This document shows, piece by piece, positions 1 to 9,195 of a stretch of DNA of 64,000 bases. The stretch comes from Madurella fahalii (Eukaryota > Ascomycota > Sordariomycetes > Sordariales). Below the pieces are notes generated by a model that was not told the origin of the DNA, did not search any database, and saw nothing but the letters and a program-made list of their open reading frames with translations. The position numbers and the translations under genes are program-made. The first letter of the stretch is position 1, and every line of letters begins with the position of its first letter. The stretch spans positions 496,001-560,000 of the forward strand of contig CM056878.1 in the NCBI GenBank assembly GCA_029876055.1, in the 5' to 3' direction.

Positions 1-2328
1 CTGTAAGCTGGGAGCAGAGTCGAGTCTAGGGGAAAACACCCCCCAATTACCTATAAATCCTATGTGCCTTCATCGGTTGGAATCACTAGGATTTCGACCT
101 CGTATATCTTCGTATACCCTTTCGGACTCCCGGGTTCTGCGTTAAGCTCCTTACTATAATAACCTGTTGGAATCAACCCGTCTTCGGATATAGTAACTGG
201 AAGTGCTGAAATAACTGCGAGAATAAGAAGAGGGTTTGCTTCGGAAGTTAGGTATCTTACTAGGCGAATCTTTACTGAAATGTAGGCGATATCGTTCTCC
301 TTCAGCAGGTTCTAGTGACTATGATGAGGACCGAAAGGCGATTAAGGTGAAGCATCTGATTTAGTTCCTTGATAATACTACCTATCGATGCCGTTTAGAA
401 TAGCTCTAAGATCTACAGCGAGTATTTATAGGAGACCCGAAACGGTTTAAAATGGGTATAAACCGGATCCTTTTTGTTTTAGATTAAATAGAAGAATGTC
501 CTTGTAATCGATAGTACAGTTATTATAATAATCTTCCGATAGATGTACGATAAGAGGCTGAAAACGATTAGAAAACGTTTAAAGATTGGATACTAAACTA
601 TATTCGAGATCTTATAGATCAAGAATCTACTATTATAAAGCAGCTTAATAATACTAAGTAACGAGAAAACCAGTCTTCTTTAAACTTTTATCAGTATTTA
701 GAATCCTTTAAAGCCTAATTCCCGAAGTAGGATAAAAAGGCTCGTACTCTTACCTTTTATATAAAGCTTTTATCCGCAATTAGCAACTATATCGACTTAT
801 ATATCTATAATAAGCTAGAGACTCGGGAAGAGATAGTTAAATTTACTATTTAAATTTAATATGGTTTCTAGTACCGAAAACCTTAGGAAGCCCCTAAGCA
901 TTTGTCTTAAAATCCTTCTTACTCTTCTCCTTCATCGCATTCTTCTCTAACCTATAAATCGTTATTTTATCCTCGAAAAGCGTTATCATCCTGTTATTAC
1001 TAACGAAATATATAGTCAACGATACTATATATAAAACCTGATAATTACCCTATATTAACCCTATCTCATTTCAATCAGCTGAACCCTATAGACAGTTAGG
1101 GAAACCCTTTAACTTATTTTATTTATAGTAATAATACCTATTTTGCTAATAACTGCCTATAAAAAGGAGTATTAGTGAATAAAGCTACTAGGTACCCTAG
1201 TCGCCGAAGTAGGGGATCGCGTTTAAATCGGCGGGGAAACGGTAGATACCGGCGGATATGAACCCCGATTATATCGGTAAAGACGATATACTAGGGGTTC
1301 CAGTTAAAGAACGAATATATATTTCTATAACCTTATTGAACTATATCCCTTAATCTATTATAGTCGATCTCGATACTAGAATAGAGATTAATATTATTAG
1401 TCTAGAGTTTATAAAGTAGAGGAAACTCCGATAGATCGGGATGCAATTACTCTATATTCGGTTTATAGACTATTATATCGTTGAAGTATTTAGTGTTTAT
1501 AAAGTTCCTTTAGAACTAATAGACTACTAAGGAATTACTAAAAGAATATATATTTCTTATACCGCTATCAATTACCCCCTTATTATAAACGATTCCCCTG
1601 TTCTTCTTAAGATACTAAGTTTAATATCCTATAAGATCTTATTATATCTAGAAGGGAATTTATAGTGGTTTATAATGGAATCGGAGTATATTCGGATTGA
1701 AAACCCGAAGAAATTCTTAAAAACATATCGAGGAGAAGCTTGTATTTACTTCTTAATGTAGTATCTAGATATACCGGAGGCGCTTTTTCCAGAGGAGGAA
1801 GAGGAGAATACCCCCCGAAAACCTAAAGATATCCCTCCTAAAATCTCAGACTTTACGGATATTATAAACTCTAGTAATGCAGATATTCTACCTTCTTTCA
1901 AAAGTACTGATTATGCTATTGATCTACTCCCTAATACTGTTCCTCCTATTAGACCTCTTTACCCTCTATTACGATATGAACTTTCGATTTTAGAGGAATA
2001 TCTATATAAAAACCTAGCGAAAGGCTATATTCATCTATCCTAGAGTTCAGCTATAAGTCCTATCTTGTTTGTCCTAAAGAAAGATAGTACTCTATACTTA
2101 TATATAGATTACTACGGACTTAACCGGATAACAGTTAAGAATCAGTACCCTTTACCGTTGATCTTAGAACTCTTGGACCGAGTATCCGGAATAAAGTATT
2201 TTACGAAGTTGGACCTAAAAGAGGTATATTACCGGATTCGTATCCGAGAAGGAGACGAATAGAAGACGGCTTTCCGTACCTAATACGGTCTATTTAAGTA
2301 TCTTGTTATACCTTTTAGCCTAATAAAT
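1..2328 (+). pseudogene. Gypsy-1 gag, protease and N-terminal RT relic
   Basis: The reading frames are broken by many TAG/TAA stops but domains can be followed. Around 560-880 there is a capsid-like gag stretch (KTFKDWILNYIRD, then ENQSSLNFYQYLESF). Near 1130-1170 lies a degenerate CCHC knuckle (FYYSNNTYFANNC, first Cys changed to Tyr). About 1360-1640 looks like the protease region. From 2065 to 2262 the RT N-terminal half is open for 65 codons (IDYYGLNRITVKNQYPLP, FTKLDLKEVYYRI). The RT is interrupted after TFRT..YGLF..IPF by the gypsy-2 insertion at 2329 and continues at 10447. It cannot encode a functional polyprotein. Confidence 0.8.
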
Positions 2329-2688
2329 TGTGAGGACCGGCTGGGTAAGGTCGGCGTGGGCGCAGGACGGAAGCCCCGAAGCCGCAGCGCCGGCGGGGTC
2401 GCAAAAGCAACAACAACGCTAGGCCAGAAGGGCGAGGATATCGCGTCAGAGGAGCGTCGAAGGAGCGTACAAGCAAGGTCGATGACGGGGCAGCGAGCGG
2501 GGTAAGTGAGCCCAGACGTTGTCATCGCAGGGCATAAAGAGGGGGGTGGAAGACAGGACTTAGGAGAGAGACAGAGTTCAATGAGACCACCATCCCACCC
2601 CTAACGAGCACTCTGCTCCTACGTTGCGCGTGCACTGCTCGTACCCAGGCACTCTGGTCCTAATACCCTTGGATCCTTGATCCTCACA
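2329..2688 (+). repeat. 5' LTR of gypsy-2
   Basis: This 360-bp direct repeat is identical by eye to 10082-10441. It begins TGTGAGG and ends CCTCACA, a 7-bp terminal inverted repeat, and the TSD TAAAT precedes it at 2324-2328. It contains a TATA-like CATAAA at 2533-2538. An open frame of about 80 codons on its minus strand recurs in both LTRs and is not thought to be a gene. Confidence 0.97.
2533..2581 (+). promoter_or_regulatory. LTR promoter and likely transcript 5' end of gypsy-2
   Basis: A TATA-like CATAAA lies at 2533-2538. Forty bases downstream, at 2573-2581, is AGAGTTCAA, the exact reverse complement of the primer-binding segment 2691-2699. In Tf1-type self-priming elements the first ~11 bases of the mRNA pair with the PBS, so the R region probably begins near 2573. 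The spacing to the TATA element fits, but the start site itself is inferred. Confidence 0.6.
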
Positions 2689-2699
2689 CGTTGAACTCT
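2689..2699 (+). other. Primer-binding site of gypsy-2, self-priming type
   Basis: Directly after the LTR terminal CA comes CGTTGAACTCT. It does not begin with TGG, as a site for a tRNA 3' end (CCA) would. Instead bases 2691-2699 are complementary to 2573-2581 inside the LTR, where transcription should start. This matches the self-priming mechanism known for Tf1 and related fungal chromoviruses. The non-autonomous element at 26158 carries the same site. Confidence 0.65.
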
Positions 2700-2734
2700 T
2701 TGCCTTCCGGGCGACTAGACCGTCCGGGGCGAGC

Positions 2735-3145
2735 ATGGCACCAAGGCGTCAGCGCGCTACTCTCAATCAGCTTGCAAGCGAAACAGAAGGCTCGCTCACG
2801 TCGAATAGCCAGCCTTCCAGTATCGCACAACTTCCTGATATTCCTGAGGTTTCGGACGCTCAGGTCCTTGATTCCCTCAGCATGACCCAAGGGCGCTTAC
2901 CTGCGGACGAGCTGCTCATCAACCGCTCCCCCGCAGCGCAGACGGACGCGCCCCTGTCTGAGCAACAGCAGCGACTGCTTGACGAGGAACGACGACTCGA
3001 CGAGCAGATTGCTGTCGCGCGCCGGGAGGCTGCACTACGCCGCAAGAGAGCTGAGCTTGAGCTGCTCCTCCATCAGAATCAACGCGCGCCAGAACCAGCG
3101 CCTCTGGCTAATTCTATGGTGCATCCATCCCGGAGGCCCTTTTGA
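2735..3145 (+). CDS. Gypsy-2 gag, N-terminal part (frame 2)
   Basis: This open frame begins with ATG 46 nt after the LTR and encodes 136 residues. It starts MAPRRQRATLNQ and has a Gln/Glu/Arg-rich, coiled-coil-like stretch around residues 70-115 (LSEQQQRLLDEERRLDEQI). It has no recognised enzymatic motif. Many gypsy gags have such an N-terminal helix before the capsid domain. It ends at TGA 3143-3145 and overlaps, by 34 nt, the open frame holding the capsid and zinc knuckles, which lies one base back (-1). That second frame has no usable ATG near its start, so the two parts should be joined by a -1 frameshift, or a one-base indel has split gag in this copy. The codon pair before the stop is CCC TTT. 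Confidence 0.75.
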   Translation: MAPRRQRATLNQLASETEGSLTSNSQPSSIAQLPDIPEVSDAQVLDSLSMTQGRLPADELLINRSPAAQTDAPLSEQQQRLLDEERRLDEQIAVARREAALRRKRAELELLLHQNQRAPEPAPLANSMVHPSRRPF

Positions 3146-4149
3146 CCCCTCCTGAGCCCGCTCCTACGACCCCCGCGAGCGTGGCGCCCCAGCAGCTTGG
3201 GACAGTCGCACAGGTGGGAGTGACGTGGAAGACCCCGACTCTCACCCATCCTACGTACAATGGGTCCAATGCAACCGCTCTTCGCAATTTTCTCTTCGAC
3301 TGCAAGGCGAACTTCCGCCTTCTCGGCAACGTTCCAAGCAGCGACTGCGTTACGTATGCGGTGAGCTGCCTACGCGGGACCCCCAAGAACTCCTGGGTCA
3401 AGCACATTACTGAGCGGGAAAATGACCCTTCCTTCGACCCTGCCTTAGTGACGTGGGAGGAATTCGTTGAGTTCCTTCGCAGTCAGCTCTCAGATCCGGA
3501 GACACGCGCCCTCTCTGCGGCTACGCAGCTTGATAACCTGCGTCAGCGCGACGACGAGACGGTGACGGAATTCGTGGATCGATATACAACTATCACTGCC
3601 GACCTCCCCTACCAGATGGAGGAGAGTCAGCGGGTAATTGGCCTCCTCCCGAAGTTCCGTAGGGAGATTCGCCTGGCGATTACCTGCCAAGCCACCTTAC
3701 CTACTACTTACCAGCAGCTGGTAAGCACCGCCCGTCGGATTGAGGACAGTCAGCGGGTTGAAGGGACTTCGGGATACCGCTCCCGACTGCGACCCCCGCT
3801 AGAACCCCCTACGGCACCAGAGTCTGTCGAGAGAGGCGCCCAAGCTCCGCTGGCGCGACCAGGGCGCAACATCGTCTGCTACAACTGCGGAAGGGAGGGC
3901 CATATCGCCAGGAACTGTCTGTCGGGGCCGTCCAACCCCCCCGCGCCGGAGAGGGCGGACAAGCAGCAACAACGCTGCTATACCTGTAACCAGCCGGGGC
4001 ACTATTCAACCAATTGCCCTCAGGCGGTATGCCGGCGCTGCAATCAAGCAGGGCACACGTCACTTCGGTGCCCCAGCGACGACCCTGCCACCAGCAGCAA
4101 CCAGATCCCTCTGCGGGAACGCGCAGGAGCCGCAGCGACAGAGAAATAG
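3112..4149 (+). CDS. Gypsy-2 gag, capsid and zinc knuckles
   Basis: The frame opens after a TAA at 3109-3111 and reads to TAG at 4147-4149. It encodes the capsid region (WKTPTLTHPTYNGSNATALR, then DNLRQRDDETVTEFVDRY), typical of gypsy gag. Three CCHC zinc knuckles follow: CYNCGREGHIARNC, CYTCNQPGHYSTNC and CRRCNQAGHTSLRC. These bind the element RNA in virus-like particles. No ATG lies near its beginning, so translation probably enters from the upstream gag frame. The TAG is followed in the same frame by pol without any other stop (next codons GGC AAC), so a fraction of ribosomes could read through into pol. Confidence 0.88.
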   Translation, partial: FYGASIPEALLTPPEPAPTTPASVAPQQLGTVAQVGVTWKTPTLTHPTYNGSNATALRNFLFDCKANFRLLGNVPSSDCVTYAVSCLRGTPKNSWVKHITERENDPSFDPALVTWEEFVEFLRSQLSDPETRALSAATQLDNLRQRDDETVTEFVDRYTTITADLPYQMEESQRVIGLLPKFRREIRLAITCQATLPTTYQQLVSTARRIEDSQRVEGTSGYRSRLRPPLEPPTAPESVERGAQAPLARPGRNIVCYNCGREGHIARNCLSGPSNPPAPERADKQQQRCYTCNQPGHYSTNCPQAVCRRCNQAGHTSLRCPSDDPATSSNQIPLRERAGAAATEK

Positions 4150-4191
4150 GGCAACGCCGGGGACATCTCTCGTCGTGTAGAGTCCGATGTG

Positions 4192-7100
4192 ATGGTCAGG
4201 ATGCAAGGAAGCTGGAAAAAGGCGCTTGCGGTGCTCGACTCAGGAGCAGATTACAATCTGATCAGCTACAGCTATCTTACCAAGCACTCCCTCCTTAAGC
4301 ACTTCGAGCCATCGGTAGGGATTGCCGGCATCGGAAATCAACCTGTACGGACCTACGGAGTGTGTCCCCTTTACATGCGTGCCGTCGACTGTAAAGGCAG
4401 AGCTCAGACGTATCTCCTGCGCTTTGTTGTCGCGGATATTGAGCCCTTCGTCGTCCTACTCGGCCAGCCCTGGCTCGAAATGGCCAACCCCGACATCGAC
4501 TTCTGGGCCAAGACGTGGGCTTACCCGCCTGAGGCGCTGCGAGTGGGCTTACGCGTTGAGCCCAAGCAACAGTGGGTCGGATCGGTATTTGCCCTCGCAG
4601 CTGTTATCCCCTCCAACGAGGACCCCGCCAACGTGGCGTATGAGCTGGAGCAGCCGCAGCTCCCGGAGGCTTACCGGGCATACGAAAAGCTGTTCCATAA
4701 GTCGGGGATCCTGCCCTTCCCCCAGACATCGGTAAAGCACCGCATTGAGCTCGTGGACGACGCGCAGCCGCCCTGGGGTCCAATTTACCCGTTGGGGGTG
4801 ACAGAACTTGAGACCCTGCGCGAGTGGCTCAGGGCTGCTACTGAGAAGGGCTGGATACGACCCTCCACAAGCCCTGCAGGCGCCCCTATCTTATTCGTCC
4901 CAAAAAAGGGGGGCGAATTGCGCCTTGTTGTCGACTACCGAGGGCTGAACGCGGTAACACGCAAGAACCGCGCACCTATCCCGCTAATTGGAGAGATCCT
5001 TGACCGTCTGTCAACGGCTAAGATCTATACCAAGATCGATTTGAAGGATGCGTACTATCGCATTAGGCTCAGCGAGGGCGACGAGTGGAAGACCGCCTTT
5101 CGCACACGATACGGCCACTACGAGTTCCGTGTGATGGCGATGGGGCTAGCCAACGCCCCAGCGACCTTCCAGACGTACATCAACCAAGCGTTATCTGGGC
5201 TGGTGGACGTCACGTGCATCGTCTACTTAGACGATATCCTGATCTACAGCGATGACGAAGCAGCGCATGAGCAGCATGTGAAGGAAGTCCTCGATCGATT
5301 GGAGAAGGCTGACCTCTACGCCAATCTCAAGAAGTGCCAATTCCACACCACTGAAGTCGAGTTCCTGGGGTACATAATCTCACCCGAGGGGATCGCTATG
5401 GAGCCGTCCCGCGTCGAGTCCGTTACGCAGTGGCCGCTCCTTCGCAGCGTGCACGACATTCAAGTCTTCCTGGGATTCACAGGGTTCTACCGTCGCTTTA
5501 TTAGGAACTATTCGAAGATTTGTGCCCCTTTGACAGACCTCCTGCGTGGCGACCAGAAGCGCCCATTCGAGCTCACGAAGGAGGCAACCGAGGCGTTCGA
5601 GCTGCTCAGACGCAAATTCGGCGAGGCCCCCATCCTTAGGCACTTCGATCCCTCCCTGCCCATCCGTGTGGAGACAGATGCCTCGAAGCGCGCGATTGGA
5701 GCAGTGCTCTCGCAGCTCTATGAGGATCGTTGGCACCCTGTCGCTTTCAGATCGAGGAAGCTTACGCCTGAAGAAACGCGCTACGGTACCGGAGATGGGG
5801 AGCTGCTTGCGTTCGTCGATGCGTTCCGAACTTGGTCCCAGTATCTCCTTTACACTCAGGTCCCAGTTGTAGTCCTGACAGACCACCTTAACCTGGAGTA
5901 CTGGAAGACCAAGAAGAGACCAAGTTTGCGGCAACTGCGTTGGAGCGACGACTTAGCTGCGTTTGACTTCGTCATTAAGTACCGCCCTGGTGCTCAGAAC
6001 CCTGCTGATGGACTTTCGCGTAGGCCAGACCACATGGAAGAAGAAGAGGCGGGCGAAGACGCTGAGAACCCGCTGCTTCAACTCCTGCAGAACAGGATTG
6101 AGCGTGGGCGACAGGAGAACCCTAGCCCCTGCCCCGTTGTCGCTGCGGCCCGAAGACTGCTCCGACCGTCTGCCACAGTTGCGCTGCCGCTGCGCATGAG
6201 AACAGCAGAAGACGAAGAAGTCATTGAGCAAGAAAGAGAAGAGTTTGAGAGGTTGCTGCTGAGCCAAGAAGGCCAGAGCGACGTTGTGGTCCAAGAGGTC
6301 TGGGACTGCGGCGAGAAGCGCGGCCGCGGCTCCACAGATGAGGACGAAGACGCTGTATCGGATGCCAACAAGCAGATACGCGTCGCTAGCGCTAGCCCCC
6401 CCGATGGGCTGTCCTGTAGTTTTCGTTCTACATTCGGCGCCGGGGGCCTCTGCCGTCGCATAGGGAATGACTCTTACGATGAGGCTGCGCCTGATCACCG
6501 CACGCCTATCGTGGGCGCCGCAGGCGCTAAAAACGGAGATCACGGGACCCAGGCGACAGGAGGGTGGCTGTCTTTAGAAGAAGTGTTGCTCGAGGAGCAA
6601 CTAAAAGATCAATGGCTTCAGTCTGACGCTTGCAAGCAGCGGCGTAGGAGCGGCGAAGGCTCTTGGAGAGAAGGAGAGGACGGGCTCGTCCGTTATCAAG
6701 GCAGAGTATATGTTCCCCCATCCCTTAGGCACGAGCTGATTGAGAGCTATCACAACGCACCGACTGCGGGCCATGGAGGCTTTAGGAAGACGCAGGAGCG
6801 CCTAGGGCGCAATTACTTTTGGCCGTCTATGAGAGAGGACGTGGTGACACACGTCAACGGCAACTGTGTGACCTGCCAACGCACGAAGCCGCGTACGCAC
6901 CGCCCTTACAGCTTACTCGCAGCGCTGCCAGTGCCCGACGGACCATGGCAGATGATCACAGTGGACTTCGTCACAGGCCTACCAACCTCGATCGACCCTC
7001 GGACAGGCAAGGCGTGCAACGCTGCCCTGGTCGTGGTAGATAAGTTCACGAAGTACGCCCTCTACATCGCAACAACTGCGACGCTTACAGCGAGCGCCTT

Positions 7101-8040
7101 CGCAGAGCTGTTCTTCGACCACGTCTACCGACCCTTCGGACTTCCCCAGTCCATCGTGTCCGACAGGGGCAGCCTGTTTACGAGCTCCTTCTGGAAGACC
7201 TTGTGCGAGCTCTTGGGTATCAAGCGGCGCCTGAGCACCGCGTATCACCCGCAGACAGATGGGCAGACGGAGCGCCAGAACCAGATACTCGAGCATTACT
7301 TGCGCGCGTTCTGCAGCTACGATCAAGCGGATTGGGCGCATCATCTACGCCTCGCAGAGCATGCCTATAACAGTTCCTACCATACGGCAACACGGTCGAC
7401 GCCAGCCTTTCTTCTCTATGGGTTCCACCCCCGAGATCCTCCAGATCCTGCAACAATCCCCAGAAGCTCAGTTCCCGCTGCGGATGAGCGAGCAAGACGC
7501 TTGTCGGCGAGTCGCGAAAGGATCCACGATATCCTCGTCGCCACCAACAGGAACTACGAGAAGTGGTATAATCGAAAGCGGGAAGACAAGGCGTTCCAGG
7601 TTGGTCAATGGGTCTGGCTCTCAACAAAGCACCTCAAGCAGCGGCGTCCAAGCAGCAAACTCGCAGATAAGTATCTGGGGCCCTTCAAGATCCTCAAGGT
7701 TGTCGGCGATAGGAAGATGGCATACGAGCTGGACCTTCCACAACGCTATCGTATCCATCGAGTTTTCCCAATTACCCTGCTCGAGCCATTCAAGGGCAAC
7801 GAGGAACAAGCGCAGGAGCAGCGCGAAAGGGTCGACGTCGAGCCAGAAGAGCAACATTACGAGGTGGAAGCCATCATCGACCACAGGGGTTCAGCGAGAA
7901 ATAGGCAGTTCCTGATCAAATGGAAGGGCTACCCACCTGAGGATAATACCTGGGAACCCAGGGAACACCTAGATGATGGACCATTGTTGAGGGCGTACGA
8001 AGTGAGATTCGCAAAGGCGCAAGGGCAGCGCAGAGCATAA
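4192..8040 (+). CDS. Gypsy-2 pol: protease, RT, RNase H, integrase, chromodomain
   Basis: A single 1282-codon frame from the first ATG, fully open. The domains in order are: aspartic protease with VLDSGADYNLIS near the start (residues ~15-30); RT with YLDDILIYS (YLDD catalytic box at ~5224-5250); RNase H (IRVETDASKRAIG ... LTDHLNLEYW); an acidic linker; integrase with an HHCC finger (HNAPTAGHGG ... CVTCQ), the DDE signature VDFVTG / SDRGSLFTS / HPQTDGQTER; and a C-terminal chromodomain (FLIKWKGYPPEDNTWEPREH). Chromodomains steer integration to histone-marked chromatin, which would suit insertion into older repeats as seen here. Pol is in the same frame as the zinc-knuckle gag, separated only by TAG 4147-4149, so a Gag-Pol fusion by stop readthrough is plausible. 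It ends 95 nt from the stop of the convergent antisense gene. Confidence 0.95.
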   Translation: MVRMQGSWKKALAVLDSGADYNLISYSYLTKHSLLKHFEPSVGIAGIGNQPVRTYGVCPLYMRAVDCKGRAQTYLLRFVVADIEPFVVLLGQPWLEMANPDIDFWAKTWAYPPEALRVGLRVEPKQQWVGSVFALAAVIPSNEDPANVAYELEQPQLPEAYRAYEKLFHKSGILPFPQTSVKHRIELVDDAQPPWGPIYPLGVTELETLREWLRAATEKGWIRPSTSPAGAPILFVPKKGGELRLVVDYRGLNAVTRKNRAPIPLIGEILDRLSTAKIYTKIDLKDAYYRIRLSEGDEWKTAFRTRYGHYEFRVMAMGLANAPATFQTYINQALSGLVDVTCIVYLDDILIYSDDEAAHEQHVKEVLDRLEKADLYANLKKCQFHTTEVEFLGYIISPEGIAMEPSRVESVTQWPLLRSVHDIQVFLGFTGFYRRFIRNYSKICAPLTDLLRGDQKRPFELTKEATEAFELLRRKFGEAPILRHFDPSLPIRVETDASKRAIGAVLSQLYEDRWHPVAFRSRKLTPEETRYGTGDGELLAFVDAFRTWSQYLLYTQVPVVVLTDHLNLEYWKTKKRPSLRQLRWSDDLAAFDFVIKYRPGAQNPADGLSRRPDHMEEEEAGEDAENPLLQLLQNRIERGRQENPSPCPVVAAARRLLRPSATVALPLRMRTAEDEEVIEQEREEFERLLLSQEGQSDVVVQEVWDCGEKRGRGSTDEDEDAVSDANKQIRVASASPPDGLSCSFRSTFGAGGLCRRIGNDSYDEAAPDHRTPIVGAAGAKNGDHGTQATGGWLSLEEVLLEEQLKDQWLQSDACKQRRRSGEGSWREGEDGLVRYQGRVYVPPSLRHELIESYHNAPTAGHGGFRKTQERLGRNYFWPSMREDVVTHVNGNCVTCQRTKPRTHRPYSLLAALPVPDGPWQMITVDFVTGLPTSIDPRTGKACNAALVVVDKFTKYALYIATTATLTASAFAELFFDHVYRPFGLPQSIVSDRGSLFTSSFWKTLCELLGIKRRLSTAYHPQTDGQTERQNQILEHYLRAFCSYDQADWAHHLRLAEHAYNSSYHTATRSTPAFLLYGFHPRDPPDPATIPRSSVPAADERARRLSASRERIHDILVATNRNYEKWYNRKREDKAFQVGQWVWLSTKHLKQRRPSSKLADKYLGPFKILKVVGDRKMAYELDLPQRYRIHRVFPITLLEPFKGNEEQAQEQRERVDVEPEEQHYEVEAIIDHRGSARNRQFLIKWKGYPPEDNTWEPREHLDDGPLLRAYEVRFAKAQGQRRA

Positions 8041-8134
8041 GCACATAAGAGCACATCAGGCGAGGGAAAAAGCTTCAATTTGTCTAAGGGCATTAAAAAA
8101 CCCACGAAAAACCCGCGCCCAAGCAGCGCCCCAT

Positions 8135-9195
8135 CTACTCCTCCTCACTTTCAACCTCAGTGTCACCCTCCTCCACAACAGGGGCAAGGTGGTCCGCGAT
8201 GCGCGAAAGCAGCGCCTCCATGTCGCCCAAGCGCTTCCAAATGTTGGTCAGGACCGCGGTCCGCGCCTCCAACAGGAGGGGGAGCTCAGGGGCAGCGCCC
8301 GAGGGCGAGGACGAGGAACCGGCAGCAGCAGGGACAGCGAAAGACGAACCCGCAGCAACGCCGCCATTGCGGCGGAGGCGCAGCGCACGACCAGCGCGGT
8401 TAGCGCTGGCACGGTGGGCGGCAACCTCGGCGGACCGGGGCCGGGGGGCAGAGAAGTCCTTGAGGGCGCGCAGGGCGGCATTGCCAGTCTCCTGGACCTC
8501 CTCCTCCAGACCAGCAACCTGAGGAAAAGCACCGTTAGCGCAAGAAATACGCAGCTAAGAAGCAAAAAAAAAAAAGTTTTACTTACATCCTCACCAGCGG
8601 CAGGGAACTCCATGCGGTCAAAGGCTTCCACAAACCGGACCACCGCATTCAACGCATCGGGGGGGACCTAGAAACAGTCAGACGCTGCTAACAAGCGCTG
8701 CAGGAGCAGCGCAAAATAAGAGGGGGAGGACCTACCGGCAGGCAGACATGGTTGTGGTACGCGCAGCGGAAACAGCGGGCACCGGAGCTCTTCTGGTTCT
8801 TGCAGCTGGCGGAGGGACCCTTCTTCAGCATGCGGCGGAGGCACGAGCGGCAGCTGCGTACAATCAGCGGGGAGCTAGCGGCCGAGGGAGGAATACTCAC
8901 GGGATGACGCGGCGGGCGCCCTCGGCGAGCTTGTCGCGGGCCTTGGGGGTGTCGGCGGCGGGCGGGGAGGACGGAGCGACGTCGTCTTCGGCCTAGAGAA
9001 GCAGGTTAGGAGCAGCGAAGGCGGGAAAAGGGAGGACCAGAAACCCACCGAGGAGCCAGGGGACGTGGGAGCGGCCTTGGACTTCTTAGGGGGACCGCCG
9101 GGCTCTTCATCATCTTCAGCCTGAGAAAGGATCAGCACGCGCAGAGACCCTGCAAGAGCAGCGAGGGCGCTACTTACAGGGCGTTTGTCCGACAT
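8135..9195 (-). CDS. Antisense spliced gene carried by gypsy-2; Cys-cluster (DUF3716-like) protein, 254 aa
   Basis: Six exons on the minus strand: 9195-9178, 9120-9049, 8992-8901, 8853-8736, 8667-8587, 8518-8135. Every intron (57, 56, 47, 68, 68 nt) has a GTRNGT-like donor, an AG acceptor and a CTAAC/CTGAY branch site. The six pieces total 765 nt and stay in frame to TAG. The product starts MSDKRP. It has acidic/Pro/Ala-rich residues 7-60, a Cys cluster at 62-98 (C62, C65, GP 73-74, C78, C88, C91, C98; GARCFRCAYHNHVC), a helical tail with EEEVQETG and GDMEALLSRIADH, and an acidic end. The Cys pattern resembles the fungal DUF3716 family, function unknown. The gene is tail-to-tail with pol. A related, decayed copy lies at the same place in gypsy-1. 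It could be a captured host gene or a regulator of the element. Splicing is inferred, not observed. Confidence 0.75.

Noticed and set aside
2280..2525. Minus-strand open frame of 81 codons in the 5' LTR, recurring as 100 codons at 9976-10278
   Set aside because: It is the same LTR sequence twice, has no motif and no splice support; GC-rich LTR DNA is open by chance.
5380..7627. Long minus-strand frames (120-196 codons) opposite pol
   Set aside because: They are mirror frames of the clearly coding pol and have no family features. The genuine antisense gene is different: it lies outside pol and is spliced.
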